Shown here: positions 1 to 7,610 of the stretch, piece by piece
How the letters are laid out: each line of letters starts with the position of its first letter
How positions within the stretch are numbered: position 1 is the stretch's first letter
From: CAIKMD01 sp036490955
GTDB lineage: Bacteria; Pseudomonadota; Alphaproteobacteria; ATCC43930; CGMCC-115725
Direction of reading: 5' to 3'
Assembly: GCA_036490955.1 (NCBI GenBank)
Contig: DASXCX010000230.1
Location: forward strand, 1 to 39,598
DNA: 39,598 nucleotides
The notes under the pieces: generated by a model
Seen by the model: the letters and a program-made list of their open reading frames with translations, nothing else
What the model was told of the DNA's origin: nothing
Databases searched by the model: none
Made by a program: the position numbers and the translations under genes

Positions 1-264
1 CACTACCGCGCCGATCGCGAATGGACGGGTGGCCGGCTGCGCACCGCCGAGGGGCGGCTGGCGTCCTGGCGGGCGGCCGTCCACGCCGAGACGGCGGCCG
101 ACGCGCGTCCGTTGCTCGCTGAAGTGCGCGACCGTCTCGCCGACGACCTCGACAGCGTGGGCGCGATCGCGGCGGTCGACGCCTGGGCGGCCAAGACGGG
201 CGGGGACGCCGACGCCCCACGGCTGGCGCGGGACACGATCGACGCGCTGCTCGGCGTCGCCCTG
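1..264 (+). CDS. mshC: MshC C-terminal fragment (actinobacterial, mycothiol pathway)
   Basis: Reading frame 1 is open from the window edge and gives the end of a cysteine:1D-myo-inosityl 2-amino-2-deoxy-alpha-D-glucopyranoside ligase, the ATP-dependent cysteine ligase of mycothiol synthesis and a CysS relative. Seen: an HYRADREW start, a helical stretch with DRLADDLDS followed by AIAAVDAWA, and the terminal DALLGVAL, all typical of the MshC C-terminal domain. MshC is an actinobacterial enzyme, so it does not belong with the alphaproteobacterial genes that follow. The expected stop after GVAL is missing; the frame runs on without homology to about 1056. The 5' part lies outside the window. I infer that this piece belongs to another genome and was joined in assembly. 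Confidence 0.72.
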
Positions 265-270
265 ACTCAT
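238..270. other. Probable chimeric junction (shared ~27-base segment)
   Basis: Bases 238-264 read as the MshC ending (IDALLGVAL) on the plus strand. On the minus strand they read as an in-frame continuation (SQGDAEQRVD) of the alphaproteobacterial membrane protein that starts at 1017. Left of the segment only the MshC reading makes sense; right of it only the membrane-protein reading does. A segment of about one k-mer that is plausible in both parents is what a de Bruijn graph misjoin leaves. No transposase, integrase or repeat is present to explain a natural transfer. Confidence 0.65.
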
Positions 271-1017
271 GCCCGTGCGCGCCGCCACCGACTGCGCGAT
301 ATAACTGCGGTCGTCCGGCGTGAGGCCCCCCTTCGGCAGATCGCGCGCAAAGATGCGCAGGACCATGGCGCGATCGTCGCCGGCGTTGGCTTGGGCATTG
401 CCTTGTCCGGCACCCGTCGTCGGCGCCGCACCTCCACTCGCAGCGTTGGCGCCGGGCCGATAGAGCATATCGACGTAATAGCGGTCACCGATAGGCTGAG
501 CCTGTTGCGCCGCAGCACTCGTTGCCGCGCCGGCACCGGCGCTCGCAGCGCCCTGCGCCGCGCCGCCCGCGACGCGGCTCGTCGCGTTGATCACGGTCGC
601 GCTGCCGACCGCAATGATCAGGATGCCGATCACCGTGCCGAGCGACCAAGCGAGAAAACCATGCGCGGTGTCGCGGAAGAAGACCTCGTCGGTATGGACA
701 CCCGTCCATTTCGTGCGCAGCCGGCCAGCGAGGTAACCGCCGACACCCGACGCGATCCATTGCACGATAATCAGCCACACCCCGCCCAAGACACCGAGTG
801 TACCGAGTGTGGCGCCGCTGTTCGGCCAAGCCGAGGCCGAGGAAAAGCCCAGCCCGAGTCCAAGCTCGACGAGGGTCACGCTAATGGCGACCGCGCCCAG
901 TGCGCCGGCGAATACCGCAGCCCAGGAGACGCCGGAAACGGCCGCAAGCGCGGCATTCGATACGACGCCGCCGGCCGGCGTGGCAGTCTGCGAAGACGCC
1001 ATGGTGTTATACGCCAT
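238..1017 (-). CDS. Three-segment membrane protein ('PhnA-like' type), 3' end lost
   Basis: A frame starts at ATG 1017, preceded by GAGGAAGAG, and gives about 260 residues before the junction. It then stays open to the window edge only through foreign sequence. Seen: a GVSWAAVFAGA start of a first membrane segment, a second around LGVLGGVWLIIVQW followed by GGYLAGRLR, the soluble motif VHTDEVFFRDTAHGF, a third segment (SLGTVIGILIIAVGS), an Ala/Gly-rich linker, and a C-terminal part with ILPKG-like DLPKGGL and AARTGMSQ. Hyphomicrobiales carry proteins of this layout, often labelled PhnA-like without a proven role. The natural C-terminus, perhaps 10-30 residues, is missing because of the junction. 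Function unknown. Confidence 0.75.
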
Positions 1018-1027
1018 GATCTCTTCC

Positions 1028-1105
1028 TCAGTGCCAGATCAACGCAAGCAGGATGATGACTGGAATGGGAACGCCCAACAGCCACAATAAAATGCCACGG
1101 CCCAT
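1028..1105 (-). CDS. 25-residue hydrophobic membrane microprotein
   Basis: ATG at 1105, a good Shine-Dalgarno (AAGGAG, 8 bases upstream) and TGA at 1028-1030 define a 25-residue peptide. It starts MGRGILLW, continues through a Pro-containing hydrophobic stretch (GVPIPVII) and ends ALIWH, so it is essentially one membrane helix. Its stop lies 10 bases before the start of the membrane protein at 1017, so the two are probably cotranscribed. Such tiny membrane proteins are common and unstudied in Alphaproteobacteria. The ribosome binding site and position support the call; the function is unknown. Confidence 0.6.
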   Translation of the reverse strand: MGRGILLWLLGVPIPVIILLALIWH

Positions 1106-1217
1106 GCGGAACTCCTTGTTTATTCTTTGCCTTCACACAATGGCAAAGGCTTGCGATGGTTCCGCGCAGAGCCGCGATCTATCGCCGTTTCGAGGAGATT
1201 TGCGCGGACGGACCGCG

Positions 1218-2360
1218 TTATGCGCCGGCGCGGACCGGCGCGCGCAGCCCGGCTTGCTCGAGACGCGGCATCACTTCGCGCTGCCAGTCGTCGAGCCCTT
1301 CGAGATAATCGACCCAGCTCAAGAGGATGCCATCGAGGCCGATGCCGGCAAATTTTCGAAGCTCGTCGACGATACGATCCGGTGTGCCGACCAGCGGCAC
1401 CCCGCCCCAGCCGGCCTTGATGGAGAATTTGATCGCCTCGCGAGCCTCGGGCAGCAGACGCTGCATCTGCTGGCCCTGGATGTTGAGGATGTTCTCGACC
1501 GCCGGATCGTCGCCGAGCTCGATCACATAGTGTCTCAAATAGTCGTCAGCCTCTTTCTGCGTCGCGCGTTGCACAACATAGGCATTGCCCCAGATCTGGA
1601 TCGCGCGGCCATGCTCTTCGCGCGCAAGACGGCGATAGGTCTCGATATGCGCCTTGGTCTTCTCGATGTCGTTGGGATCGAGATGGATGAAAGCCATGTC
1701 GGCGTATTTCGCTGCGAAGTCGCGGCCCTTGCCCGAAGAGCCGGCATTCATCAGCGGCGGAAACGGCTTCTGGATCGGCTTCGGCATCGAGAAGCCTTTG
1801 GCGACGCGGATGAACTTGCCCTCGAAATCGAATTCCTCCTCGCGCGTCCAGAGGAGCTTCATCACGTCGATCCATTCGGCGGCATATTCGTAGCGCGTGT
1901 CATGCTCCATGATGGAGCGGCCGAACATCTCGAGCTCGGGCGCGAACCAGCCGCAGACGATATTGAGGGCGAAGCGGCCGCCGCCAATGTGATCGACGGT
2001 CGTTGCCTGTTTTGCCGCCATGATCGGATGCACGGTCGGCACATGCGAGGTCGTCAGCACGCAGCAACGCTTTGTCGCCTGCGCGATACCGGCGGCCCAC
2101 GTGTAGGTGTCGAAATTGGTGCCATTGAAATTGGTCTCGCCGCCGAAGCCCTTCCAGCGCGCGACCGGTACCATCGCCTCATAGCCGTAGCCGTCGGCTT
2201 TGGTGCAGATGGCGAGGCTTTCCGCCCACGTGGCGTGGAAACGCTCTTCGGCTTTGGTGATGGCGCAGCCATTGCTGACATTGACCCCGAAGAGGCCGAG
2301 CTTCAGCCGGTTCGGGCCGAACAGCGGATTGGTGGCAGCGCGCGGATCGCTTTGGGTCAT
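1218..2360 (-). CDS. LLM-class flavin-dependent oxidoreductase (RutA/SfnG-like)
   Basis: A 380-residue luciferase-like TIM-barrel monooxygenase. The long N-terminal block (FGVNVSNGCAIT, then AICTKADGYGYEAMVPVARWKGFGG) and the GGRFALNIVCGW motif resemble RutA and dimethylsulfone monooxygenases, which use FMNH2 supplied by a separate reductase and O2. NAGSSGKGRDFAAKYADMAF is the usual phosphate-proximal and substrate-side segment; GVPLVGTPDRIVDEL and GLDGILLSW form the C-terminal barrel strands. Length is normal for the family. The start is ATG 2360 without a strong ribosome binding site. No flavin reductase gene is adjacent, so the substrate cannot be told from context; a C-S, C-N or ring C-C cleavage is possible. 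Confidence 0.88.
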   Translation of the reverse strand: MTQSDPRAATNPLFGPNRLKLGLFGVNVSNGCAITKAEERFHATWAESLAICTKADGYGYEAMVPVARWKGFGGETNFNGTNFDTYTWAAGIAQATKRCCVLTTSHVPTVHPIMAAKQATTVDHIGGGRFALNIVCGWFAPELEMFGRSIMEHDTRYEYAAEWIDVMKLLWTREEEFDFEGKFIRVAKGFSMPKPIQKPFPPLMNAGSSGKGRDFAAKYADMAFIHLDPNDIEKTKAHIETYRRLAREEHGRAIQIWGNAYVVQRATQKEADDYLRHYVIELGDDPAVENILNIQGQQMQRLLPEAREAIKFSIKAGWGGVPLVGTPDRIVDELRKFAGIGLDGILLSWVDYLEGLDDWQREVMPRLEQAGLRAPVRAGA

Positions 2361-2500
2361 GGCCGGGAGAGTAGGCGGGCGTTTTGCCTTCCGTAAAGAG
2401 CGCCGCGAGGCGAGCAGAACTCCCGCGCGGGATTGAGGGTTGCCGTCTTCGTCTTTATGGGCAAGATGGCCACAACGAACAGAGCGGAGGAAGACCGAAA

Positions 2501-3217
2501 ATGAGCGATCTGGACGAAGTCCTGCACGACCTCGTGGTGGCGAACCGCATCCTCGCCCATCAAAACGTCGTTGATGCCTATGGCCATGTCAGCGTCCGCC
2601 ATCCGAGCAAATCCGACCGGTTCTTCCTTTCGCGCTCGCGCAGCCCCGAGCTGGTGACGAAGGACGACCTTCTCGAATTCGATCTCGACTGCAACCCGAT
2701 TGATCAGCGCGGCCGCGAAATCTATATCGAGCGCCCGATCCATGGCGCCATCTATCAGGCGCGCCAGGACGTGAAATCGGTGATCCACAATCACTCGCTC
2801 GAAGTCGTGCCGTTCAGTATCTCGAAGACGACGAAGCTGCGGCCGGTCTTCCACACCGCCGCCTCGATCGGCACCGAGATCCCGGTGTGGGATATCCGCA
2901 AAAATTTCGGCGACACCAATCTTCTCGTCACCACCATGCCGCAAGGCCATGACCTGGCGAAAACATTGGGTGCGGGCTGGGTCAGCCTGATGCGCGGCCA
3001 TGGCTGTGCCGTCGCTGGCACCTCGCTCTACGAGGCGGTCCATACCGCGGTCCTGCTGCAAGATAATGCGCGAGTCCAGGCAGCCGCCATACGCCTCGGC
3101 GAGTTCATCGAGCTCAACCCCGGCGAGGTCGCTAAGGCCGGCGGTCACGGCTCGCAAAGCCGCAATTCGCGCGCCTGGGAGTATTGGTCGCGGCGCGCCG
3201 GCGCCGACAAGCTCTAG
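2501..3217 (+). CDS. Class II aldolase/adducin family protein
   Basis: 238 residues. The start is ATG 2501, 10 bases after GGAGG; an upstream in-frame ATG at 2384 lacks a ribosome binding site. Seen: the class II fold entry (AYGHVSVRHP), the metal-binding pair in VIHNHSLEVVPFS, and the second metal site in LMRGHGCAVAGTSLYEAV. Family members are Zn- or Mn-dependent aldolases, epimerases or decarboxylases such as L-fuculose-phosphate aldolase and dihydroxyphthalate decarboxylase. A catalytic Glu/Asp follows the FDLD stretch as in other members. The substrate is not predictable here. It is divergent from the LLM gene at 2360 across 140 bases and is closed by a clear intrinsic terminator at 3249, so it is probably a single-gene unit. 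Confidence 0.88.
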   Translation: MSDLDEVLHDLVVANRILAHQNVVDAYGHVSVRHPSKSDRFFLSRSRSPELVTKDDLLEFDLDCNPIDQRGREIYIERPIHGAIYQARQDVKSVIHNHSLEVVPFSISKTTKLRPVFHTAASIGTEIPVWDIRKNFGDTNLLVTTMPQGHDLAKTLGAGWVSLMRGHGCAVAGTSLYEAVHTAVLLQDNARVQAAAIRLGEFIELNPGEVAKAGGHGSQSRNSRAWEYWSRRAGADKL

Positions 3218-3248
3218 CGCAAGCCGCAGCGGCGCGCTCACGGGCATC

Positions 3249-3279
3249 GCTAAAATTCGCCGCGTATTTTAGCTTTTTT
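3249..3279 (+). terminator. Rho-independent terminator after aldolase gene
   Basis: Perfect 8-base arms GCTAAAAT (3249-3256) and ATTTTAGC (3266-3273) with a 9-base loop, followed by six T. It sits 31 bases after the aldolase stop and before the pentapeptide-repeat gene, so it separates the two. Confidence 0.85.
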
Positions 3280-3330
3280 GCCGCCGCGCTCGGAATATTT
3301 CTTAACCGGCCGCGTCGTTTATTGCTGCGC

Positions 3331-4710
3331 ATGGCATCGCGCGCCGCCCTCCTCACACCCGAGCCTATCCGGCTGGACCAGAGCCAGCTCGACAGGATCG
3401 TGCTCAAGCATGCGCAATTCCTCGCGCGCCGGCCCGACGGCGTACGGGCTGAATTGTCGTTTCACGATCTCAGCGACCGCAGTCTGGCGCGCCGTGATTT
3501 GTCGCACGCCGATTTGAGCGAGGTGCGGTTGGTCCGCGCCAATCTCGACGATTGCCGATTACGCATGGCGATGCTGGTCGCGGCCGATCTCAGCATGGTG
3601 AGCGCCAATCGCGTCAATATGAGTGCGGCCGATCTGCGCGGCGTCACCTTCCGCGGCGCGCAGCTCAATGGCGCGCTGCTCTCGGAAGCCAATCTTTCCG
3701 AGATCACCCTGCCGGCAGCCAGCGAGGCGAGCCGGGTCGCCGGCGCCGGCCGCTATCGACGCACCGATTTGAGCGCGGTTCAGGCACACGGCATCGACCT
3801 AAGCGGCGCCAAGCTGGGCGGCATGGTCGTGCTGCGCGCCGATTTCACCGACGCGGTGCTGCGCGGCGCCGATCTGCATGGCGCCGATATTCGCAACGCC
3901 AATCTGACCGGGGTCGATCTCGACTCCGCCAATCTTGCGGGCGCGCAACTCGCCGGCGTCAATCTCCAAGGCGCGGTACTGACCGGCGCGGAAATCCAAG
4001 GCGCCGACTTCAAAGGCGCGAATATCAGCGGCGCCCTGTTCGATCCGCGCGCGCTGCGCGGTGCGGAACTGCGCGAGATCGTCGCGGCCGCCTATCACGC
4101 GCCGAGCGATGCCGAGATCAACGAGGCGCTGGCGCGGCATGCGTCCTGGCTCGTGAGCCAGGGCAAGGACGGACGGCGCGCGATGCTGAGCGACGCCGAT
4201 CTGGGAGGCCGGCAACTCGTCGGCGCGCAGCTCGCACTCGCCGTGCTCACCAACGGCAAGCTCACCAACAGCAACCTCACGCAAGCCGGCCTCGCGATGA
4301 TCGATCTCGACGGCGCCGATCTGCGCGGCGCCGTTTTGTCGAACGCCGATCTGCGCGGCGCGCGGCTGCAGCGCGCGCACCTCAACAACGCCGATCTTTC
4401 GGGCGCCGATCTCAGTCCGGTGCGCTCTGTCGGCACTGGCAAGCACGACTTCAAGACGAACGGCGAGCGCGCCAAATTCGCGCGCGCCAATCTTGCGGGC
4501 GCGGTGCTGCGCGAAGCGCAGCTCAGCGGCGCTGATTTTTCCGGCGCCAATCTGCGCGGCGCCAAATTCTGCGAGGCCGATCTTCAGGACGCGATCTTCA
4601 CCGGCGCGGCCATCGACGGCGCCGATTTCGACGGTGCCAATCTCGCCCGCGCGCAACTCGCCGGGCTCAACCTCGACAATGCTTTGCTCGGCCGCGCGAA
4701 GGGTCTCTGA
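3331..4710 (+). CDS. Two-module pentapeptide-repeat protein
   Basis: 459 residues from ATG 3331. The in-frame extension back to 3184 would run through the terminator at 3249-3279 and is rejected. Most of the protein is pentapeptide repeats of the A(D/N)LxG type, expected to form a right-handed quadrilateral beta-helix. The layout is duplicated: an N-terminal non-repeat block (LDQSQLDRIVLKHAQFL with RAELSFHDL) leads into one repeat run, and a similar block near residues 270-300 (INEALARHASWLVSQGK with RAMLSDADL) leads into the second. No transmembrane or catalytic domain is seen. Pentapeptide proteins can act as DNA mimics (Qnr type) or scaffolds; nothing here decides. No clear ribosome binding site precedes the ATG. 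Confidence 0.85.
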   Translation: MASRAALLTPEPIRLDQSQLDRIVLKHAQFLARRPDGVRAELSFHDLSDRSLARRDLSHADLSEVRLVRANLDDCRLRMAMLVAADLSMVSANRVNMSAADLRGVTFRGAQLNGALLSEANLSEITLPAASEASRVAGAGRYRRTDLSAVQAHGIDLSGAKLGGMVVLRADFTDAVLRGADLHGADIRNANLTGVDLDSANLAGAQLAGVNLQGAVLTGAEIQGADFKGANISGALFDPRALRGAELREIVAAAYHAPSDAEINEALARHASWLVSQGKDGRRAMLSDADLGGRQLVGAQLALAVLTNGKLTNSNLTQAGLAMIDLDGADLRGAVLSNADLRGARLQRAHLNNADLSGADLSPVRSVGTGKHDFKTNGERAKFARANLAGAVLREAQLSGADFSGANLRGAKFCEADLQDAIFTGAAIDGADFDGANLARAQLAGLNLDNALLGRAKGL

Positions 4711-4725
4711 CGCGGCGATCGCGGC

Positions 4726-5148
4726 TTAGACCGTCTCGGGCTCTTTCACTTTCGCCGCTTCGGCGAGCGCGCCGTACCAGCCCTTCTCCGAGATATCGAA
4801 GAGATTCCCTTCGGGATCGGTGAACTTGCGCTCGAAATTCATGCCGTTGGAGTCGCCGAAATCGAGGGCGTACTGACCGCCCGATTCCTCGATCACGGCT
4901 TGCGAATCCTTGAGGTCATCGACGATGAAACCGAAATGGTGGATGCCCATGCGACCGTCGGCGGTGGGTGAGTCGGGCCGATTGACCGAGTCGTAGGCCA
5001 GCACCGCGAGATTCATCACGCCATCGGTCAGATAGACCGCGTGATGGCCGGCCTGGAAGGCACGCTTCATGTCGAAGCACTTCTCGTAGAAGCGGCACGA
5101 CGCTTCGAGATCCTTCACGACGATCGCCAAATGCCGAAGCTTGCCCAT
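4726..5148 (-). CDS. VOC (glyoxalase/dioxygenase fold) protein
   Basis: About 140 residues of the vicinal-oxygen-chelate fold, two beta-alpha-beta-beta-beta modules. Seen: LRHLAIVVKDLEAS at the N-terminus with the first metal His, GIHHFGFIVDDL opening the second module with the second His, and DPEGNLFDI with the C-terminal metal Glu. Two adjacent ATG codons (5151, 5148) follow GGAGG; the second has the better spacing of 5 bases and was chosen. A TTG at 5160 is in frame but lies within the ribosome binding site. It is divergent from ada. VOC proteins include glyoxalase I, ring-cleavage dioxygenases and drug-resistance proteins, and the substrate here is unknown. A terminal EKGWYGAL motif follows the second module. 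Confidence 0.85.
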   Translation of the reverse strand: MGKLRHLAIVVKDLEASCRFYEKCFDMKRAFQAGHHAVYLTDGVMNLAVLAYDSVNRPDSPTADGRMGIHHFGFIVDDLKDSQAVIEESGGQYALDFGDSNGMNFERKFTDPEGNLFDISEKGWYGALAEAAKVKEPETV

Positions 5149-5231
5149 CATTTCCTCCAATCGCGCGGTGTGGCGCCGATCATCCGAATCTAGCCCTGCC
5201 CCGGCCGCGCGTCACGCCCCATGCCTTTTCG

Positions 5232-5244
5232 AATTCAACCGCAA
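5232..5244 (+). promoter_or_regulatory. Candidate Ada box upstream of ada
   Basis: The sequence AAT-TCAACC-GCAA matches the Ada operator pattern AAT-N6-GCAA known from E. coli ada and aidB. It lies 76 bases before the ada start codon in the same orientation, where methylated Ada would recruit RNA polymerase. This indicates autoregulation of the adaptive response. Confidence 0.55.
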
Positions 5245-5320
5245 GCCCCGGAGTGTTCGGGCGCGCCGGATGGCCAAGTATGGCGCATCGGCTTTTCGCC
5301 CCAACAGGAAGGAACATGCT

Positions 5321-6406
5321 ATGATCGAAGCCATGTCACGCACCGAGACCGCGCGGCCGCGCTTTGCGAGCGAGGCGGCGCGCTGGCAAGCGCTTTGCGC
5401 GCGCGACGCCGCCGCCGACGGCGCTTTCGTCTATGCTGTGCGCACGACCGGTGTCTATTGCCGCCCGTCCTGCGGCGCGCGCCGGCCCAATCGCGAGAAT
5501 GTCGCTTTCTATGAGAGCCGCGACGCGGCGCGACACGCCGGCTTCCGCGCGTGCAAGCGTTGCCGCCCCGATGCGCCCGCGCCCGGCGCCGAGCAAGCGG
5601 CGATGATCGCCAAAGCTTGCCGCACGATCGAGAGAGCGGAGAGCGAGCCGAGCCTCGAAGCCCTCGCCGAGGCCGCGGGTATGAGCCGGTTTCATTTCCA
5701 CCGCGTCTTCAAAGCGGCGACGGGCGTTACCCCAAAAGCCTATGCCGCGGCGCGGCGCGGCGAGCGGCTGCGTAGCGAGCTCGGCCGCAGCGGCACGGTG
5801 ACCGAGGCCGCTTACGGTGCGGGCTTCAATTCGAGCGGACGCTTCTACGCGGCGACGGCACCGATGCTCGGCATGCGCCCGAAAGCCTTCCGCGCCGGCG
5901 GCAAGGATGCGGTGATCCGTTTCGCGCTGGGACAATGCTCGCTCGGCGCGATCCTCGTCGCGGCGACGGAACGCGGCGTCTGCGCGATCTCGCTCGGCGA
6001 TGAGCCCGAGGAATTGCTGCGCGAGCTGCAGGATCGTTTCCCCAAAGCCGAGCTGATCGGCGGCGATCGCGATTTCGAGCAGCTGGTTGCGAGGGTCGTC
6101 GGGTTGGTCGAGCACCCGGGCACGTGCGCCGATCTGCCGCTCGACATTCGCGGCACCGCGTTTCAGCAACGCGTCTGGGCGGCGCTCGCGCGTATTCCCG
6201 CCGGCACCACGCTGAGCTACAGCGAGCTCGCGAAACGCGTCGGCCAGCCGGATGCCGTGCGCGCGGTCGCCGGTGCCTGCGCCGCGAACCAACTCGCCGT
6301 CGCGATTCCCTGCCATCGCGTGCTGCGCCACGACGGCACGCTCTCGGGCTATCGCTGGGGCGTCGCGCGCAAGCGCGTCTTGCTCGATCGCGAGGCACTC
6401 ACGTGA
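5321..6406 (+). CDS. ada: Bifunctional Ada methyltransferase/transcription activator
   Basis: 361 residues, close to E. coli Ada (354). The N-terminal domain has the four zinc Cys at 47, 51, 78 and 81 (VYCRPSCGARRPN, CKRCRPD), the same spacing as E. coli C38/42/69/72; the first accepts methyl from DNA phosphotriesters and turns Ada into an activator. The AraC-type HTH spans about 105-190 (FHFHRVFKAATGVTPKAY). The C-terminal MGMT domain has the O6-methylguanine acceptor Cys331 in IPCHRV. All activities look intact. The start is ATG 5321 after AGGAAGGA; ATG 5333 is also possible. It overlaps the next gene by four bases and has a matching Ada box upstream, so it is probably self-induced by alkylation damage. 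Confidence 0.95.
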   Translation: MIEAMSRTETARPRFASEAARWQALCARDAAADGAFVYAVRTTGVYCRPSCGARRPNRENVAFYESRDAARHAGFRACKRCRPDAPAPGAEQAAMIAKACRTIERAESEPSLEALAEAAGMSRFHFHRVFKAATGVTPKAYAAARRGERLRSELGRSGTVTEAAYGAGFNSSGRFYAATAPMLGMRPKAFRAGGKDAVIRFALGQCSLGAILVAATERGVCAISLGDEPEELLRELQDRFPKAELIGGDRDFEQLVARVVGLVEHPGTCADLPLDIRGTAFQQRVWAALARIPAGTTLSYSELAKRVGQPDAVRAVAGACAANQLAVAIPCHRVLRHDGTLSGYRWGVARKRVLLDREALT

Positions 6407-7146
6407 CGGCGGCGCCGCGCCGGCGAGCGGCGCCGGAACACGACGCGGCCGCGCGCATCGCCGCTCTTGCGCCGGAGATGCTTGCGGCTTCGCTCGACGC
6501 AACCGGCTACGCGCTCGTTCCGGGGCTACTGCTGCCGGAAGAATGCAGCGCGCTCGCCGCGCATTATGAGCAGCCGGCGCTGTTTCGCAGTCGCGTGGTG
6601 ATGGCCCGGCACGGCTATGGCCAAGGCGAATATCAATATTTTGCTTATCCGCTGCCGCCGCTCGTCGCGGCATTGCGCGACGCGCTCTATCCGCTGCTGG
6701 CGCCGATCGCCAATCGCTGGAACGAGGCGATGCGGATCGATGGACGATTTCCGCCCGATCACGCAGCCTTTCGCGAGCGCTGCCATCGCGCGGGCCAGAC
6801 GAGGCCGACGCCGCTGCTGCTTCGTTACGGCGCAGGCGATTACAACCGGCTGCATCAGGATCTCTATGGCGAGCATGTGTTTCCGTTGCAGGCGACCGTG
6901 CTGCTGTCGCGTCCCGAAGCCGATTTCAGCGGCGGCGAATTCATCCTGGTCGAGCAGCGCGCACGCATGCAATCGCGCGCCGAAGTCGTGCCGCTCCGTC
7001 AAGGCGACGCCGTGATCTTCGCGGTCAACCGGTGGCCGGTGACAACGGCGCGCGGCTTTACCCGCGTCACCATGCGCCATGGCGTGAGCCCGCTGCGTTC
7101 GGGCGCGCGCATGACGCTCGGCGTTATCTTCCACGACGCGCGCTAG
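6403..7146 (+). CDS. 2OG-Fe(II) oxygenase translationally coupled to ada
   Basis: 247 residues from GTG 6403, which overlaps the ada stop (GTGA). Seen: an N-terminal helical part (LDATGYALVPGLL, then EECSAL), and a double-stranded beta-helix core with the iron ligands H151-x-D153 (RLHQDLYGE) and H226 (TMRHGVSP), the 2OG-binding Arg at R236 (SGARMTLG), and strands FSGGEFILVEQ and GDAVIF. This is the prolyl-hydroxylase-like branch and not the AlkB branch; a genuine AlkB is encoded separately at 12829. Coupling to Ada suggests that it is made during the alkylation response. The substrate is unknown and could be a damaged base, tRNA or protein. A terminator follows at 7218. Confidence 0.88.
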   Translation: MTAAPRRRAAPEHDAAARIAALAPEMLAASLDATGYALVPGLLLPEECSALAAHYEQPALFRSRVVMARHGYGQGEYQYFAYPLPPLVAALRDALYPLLAPIANRWNEAMRIDGRFPPDHAAFRERCHRAGQTRPTPLLLRYGAGDYNRLHQDLYGEHVFPLQATVLLSRPEADFSGGEFILVEQRARMQSRAEVVPLRQGDAVIFAVNRWPVTTARGFTRVTMRHGVSPLRSGARMTLGVIFHDAR

Positions 7147-7187
7147 GTCAGGAAGTGTTCGTCGACCTCAGCGAGTCCCATATCAAT

Positions 7188-7222
7188 AATGCGCGAGTGA
7201 AAGCAATGCGCGAGTGAAAGCG
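7188..7222. repeat. Short imperfect tandem duplication
   Basis: Two adjacent near-identical copies of AATGCGCGAGTGAAAGC (7188-7205, with one extra A, and 7206-7222). The second runs into the left arm of the terminator. It looks like a recent slippage duplication downstream of the 2OG oxygenase gene. Confidence 0.7.
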
Positions 7223-7243
7223 CCGCGTGGTGGCGCTTTTTCT
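7218..7243 (+). terminator. Rho-independent terminator of the ada operon
   Basis: Arms AAAGCGCC (7218-7225) and GGCGCTTT (7233-7240), a 7-base loop and a T run to 7242. It lies 71 bases after the oxygenase stop. Confidence 0.8.
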
Positions 7244-7380
7244 CGTTTGGAAACGCGAGTTTTTGAATCTGCAAAAGGGCACCGGGCGACTTGCGTCGAC
7301 AACATATAGCGAGTTCGTTGACTCGGCCCCGAATCAGGCATTGAATGTCGCCAGCACTCCGCTTGACGGCGACAGGATCA

Positions 7381-7577
7381 TGGCCAGCGCTTACCGTCAC
7401 GAACCGCTTATCCCGGCGACGCCCAAGACCGCCGCATTGAACCTCGCCATTCTGCGGACCCAAGCTGCGAGCAAGGGGCGGGATTTCACACCTGATCAAT
7501 CCGCGGCGGCCGTTCGTATCGCCGTCCAATTCGATAGGGTTGTGCGCGAGCACGCGAAAAAGCGAACGATGCTATAG
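7381..7577 (+). CDS. Small hypothetical protein (65 residues)
   Basis: The frame from ATG 7381 has coding-like codon choice and predicts a mostly helical, soluble, basic-ended peptide (ending HAKKRTML) with a central SKGRDFTPDQSAAAVRIAV helix. An extension to GTG 7227 runs through terminator sequence and was not used. There is no strong ribosome binding site. I do not recognise a family. It is convergent with the pilus operon, whose last gene ends at 7611. Confidence 0.4.
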
Positions 7578-7610
7578 GCGGACGCGCGAGTCCGGGCCGG
7601 GACAGCCGGA

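Noticed and set aside
1..270. Natural horizontal transfer of mshC
   Set aside because: Only a gene end is present, both partners are broken at one shared short segment, no mobility gene is present and there is no nearby mycothiol gene. Misassembly is simpler.
3184..3330. N-terminal extension of the pentapeptide protein to 3184
   Set aside because: It would run through the rho-independent terminator at 3249-3279 and overlap the end of the aldolase gene.
3799..4656. Long antisense open frame (285 codons) opposite the pentapeptide-repeat gene
   Set aside because: It is an artefact of the repeated GCC-GAT-type codons of the repeats. It has no ribosome binding site and a low-complexity product.
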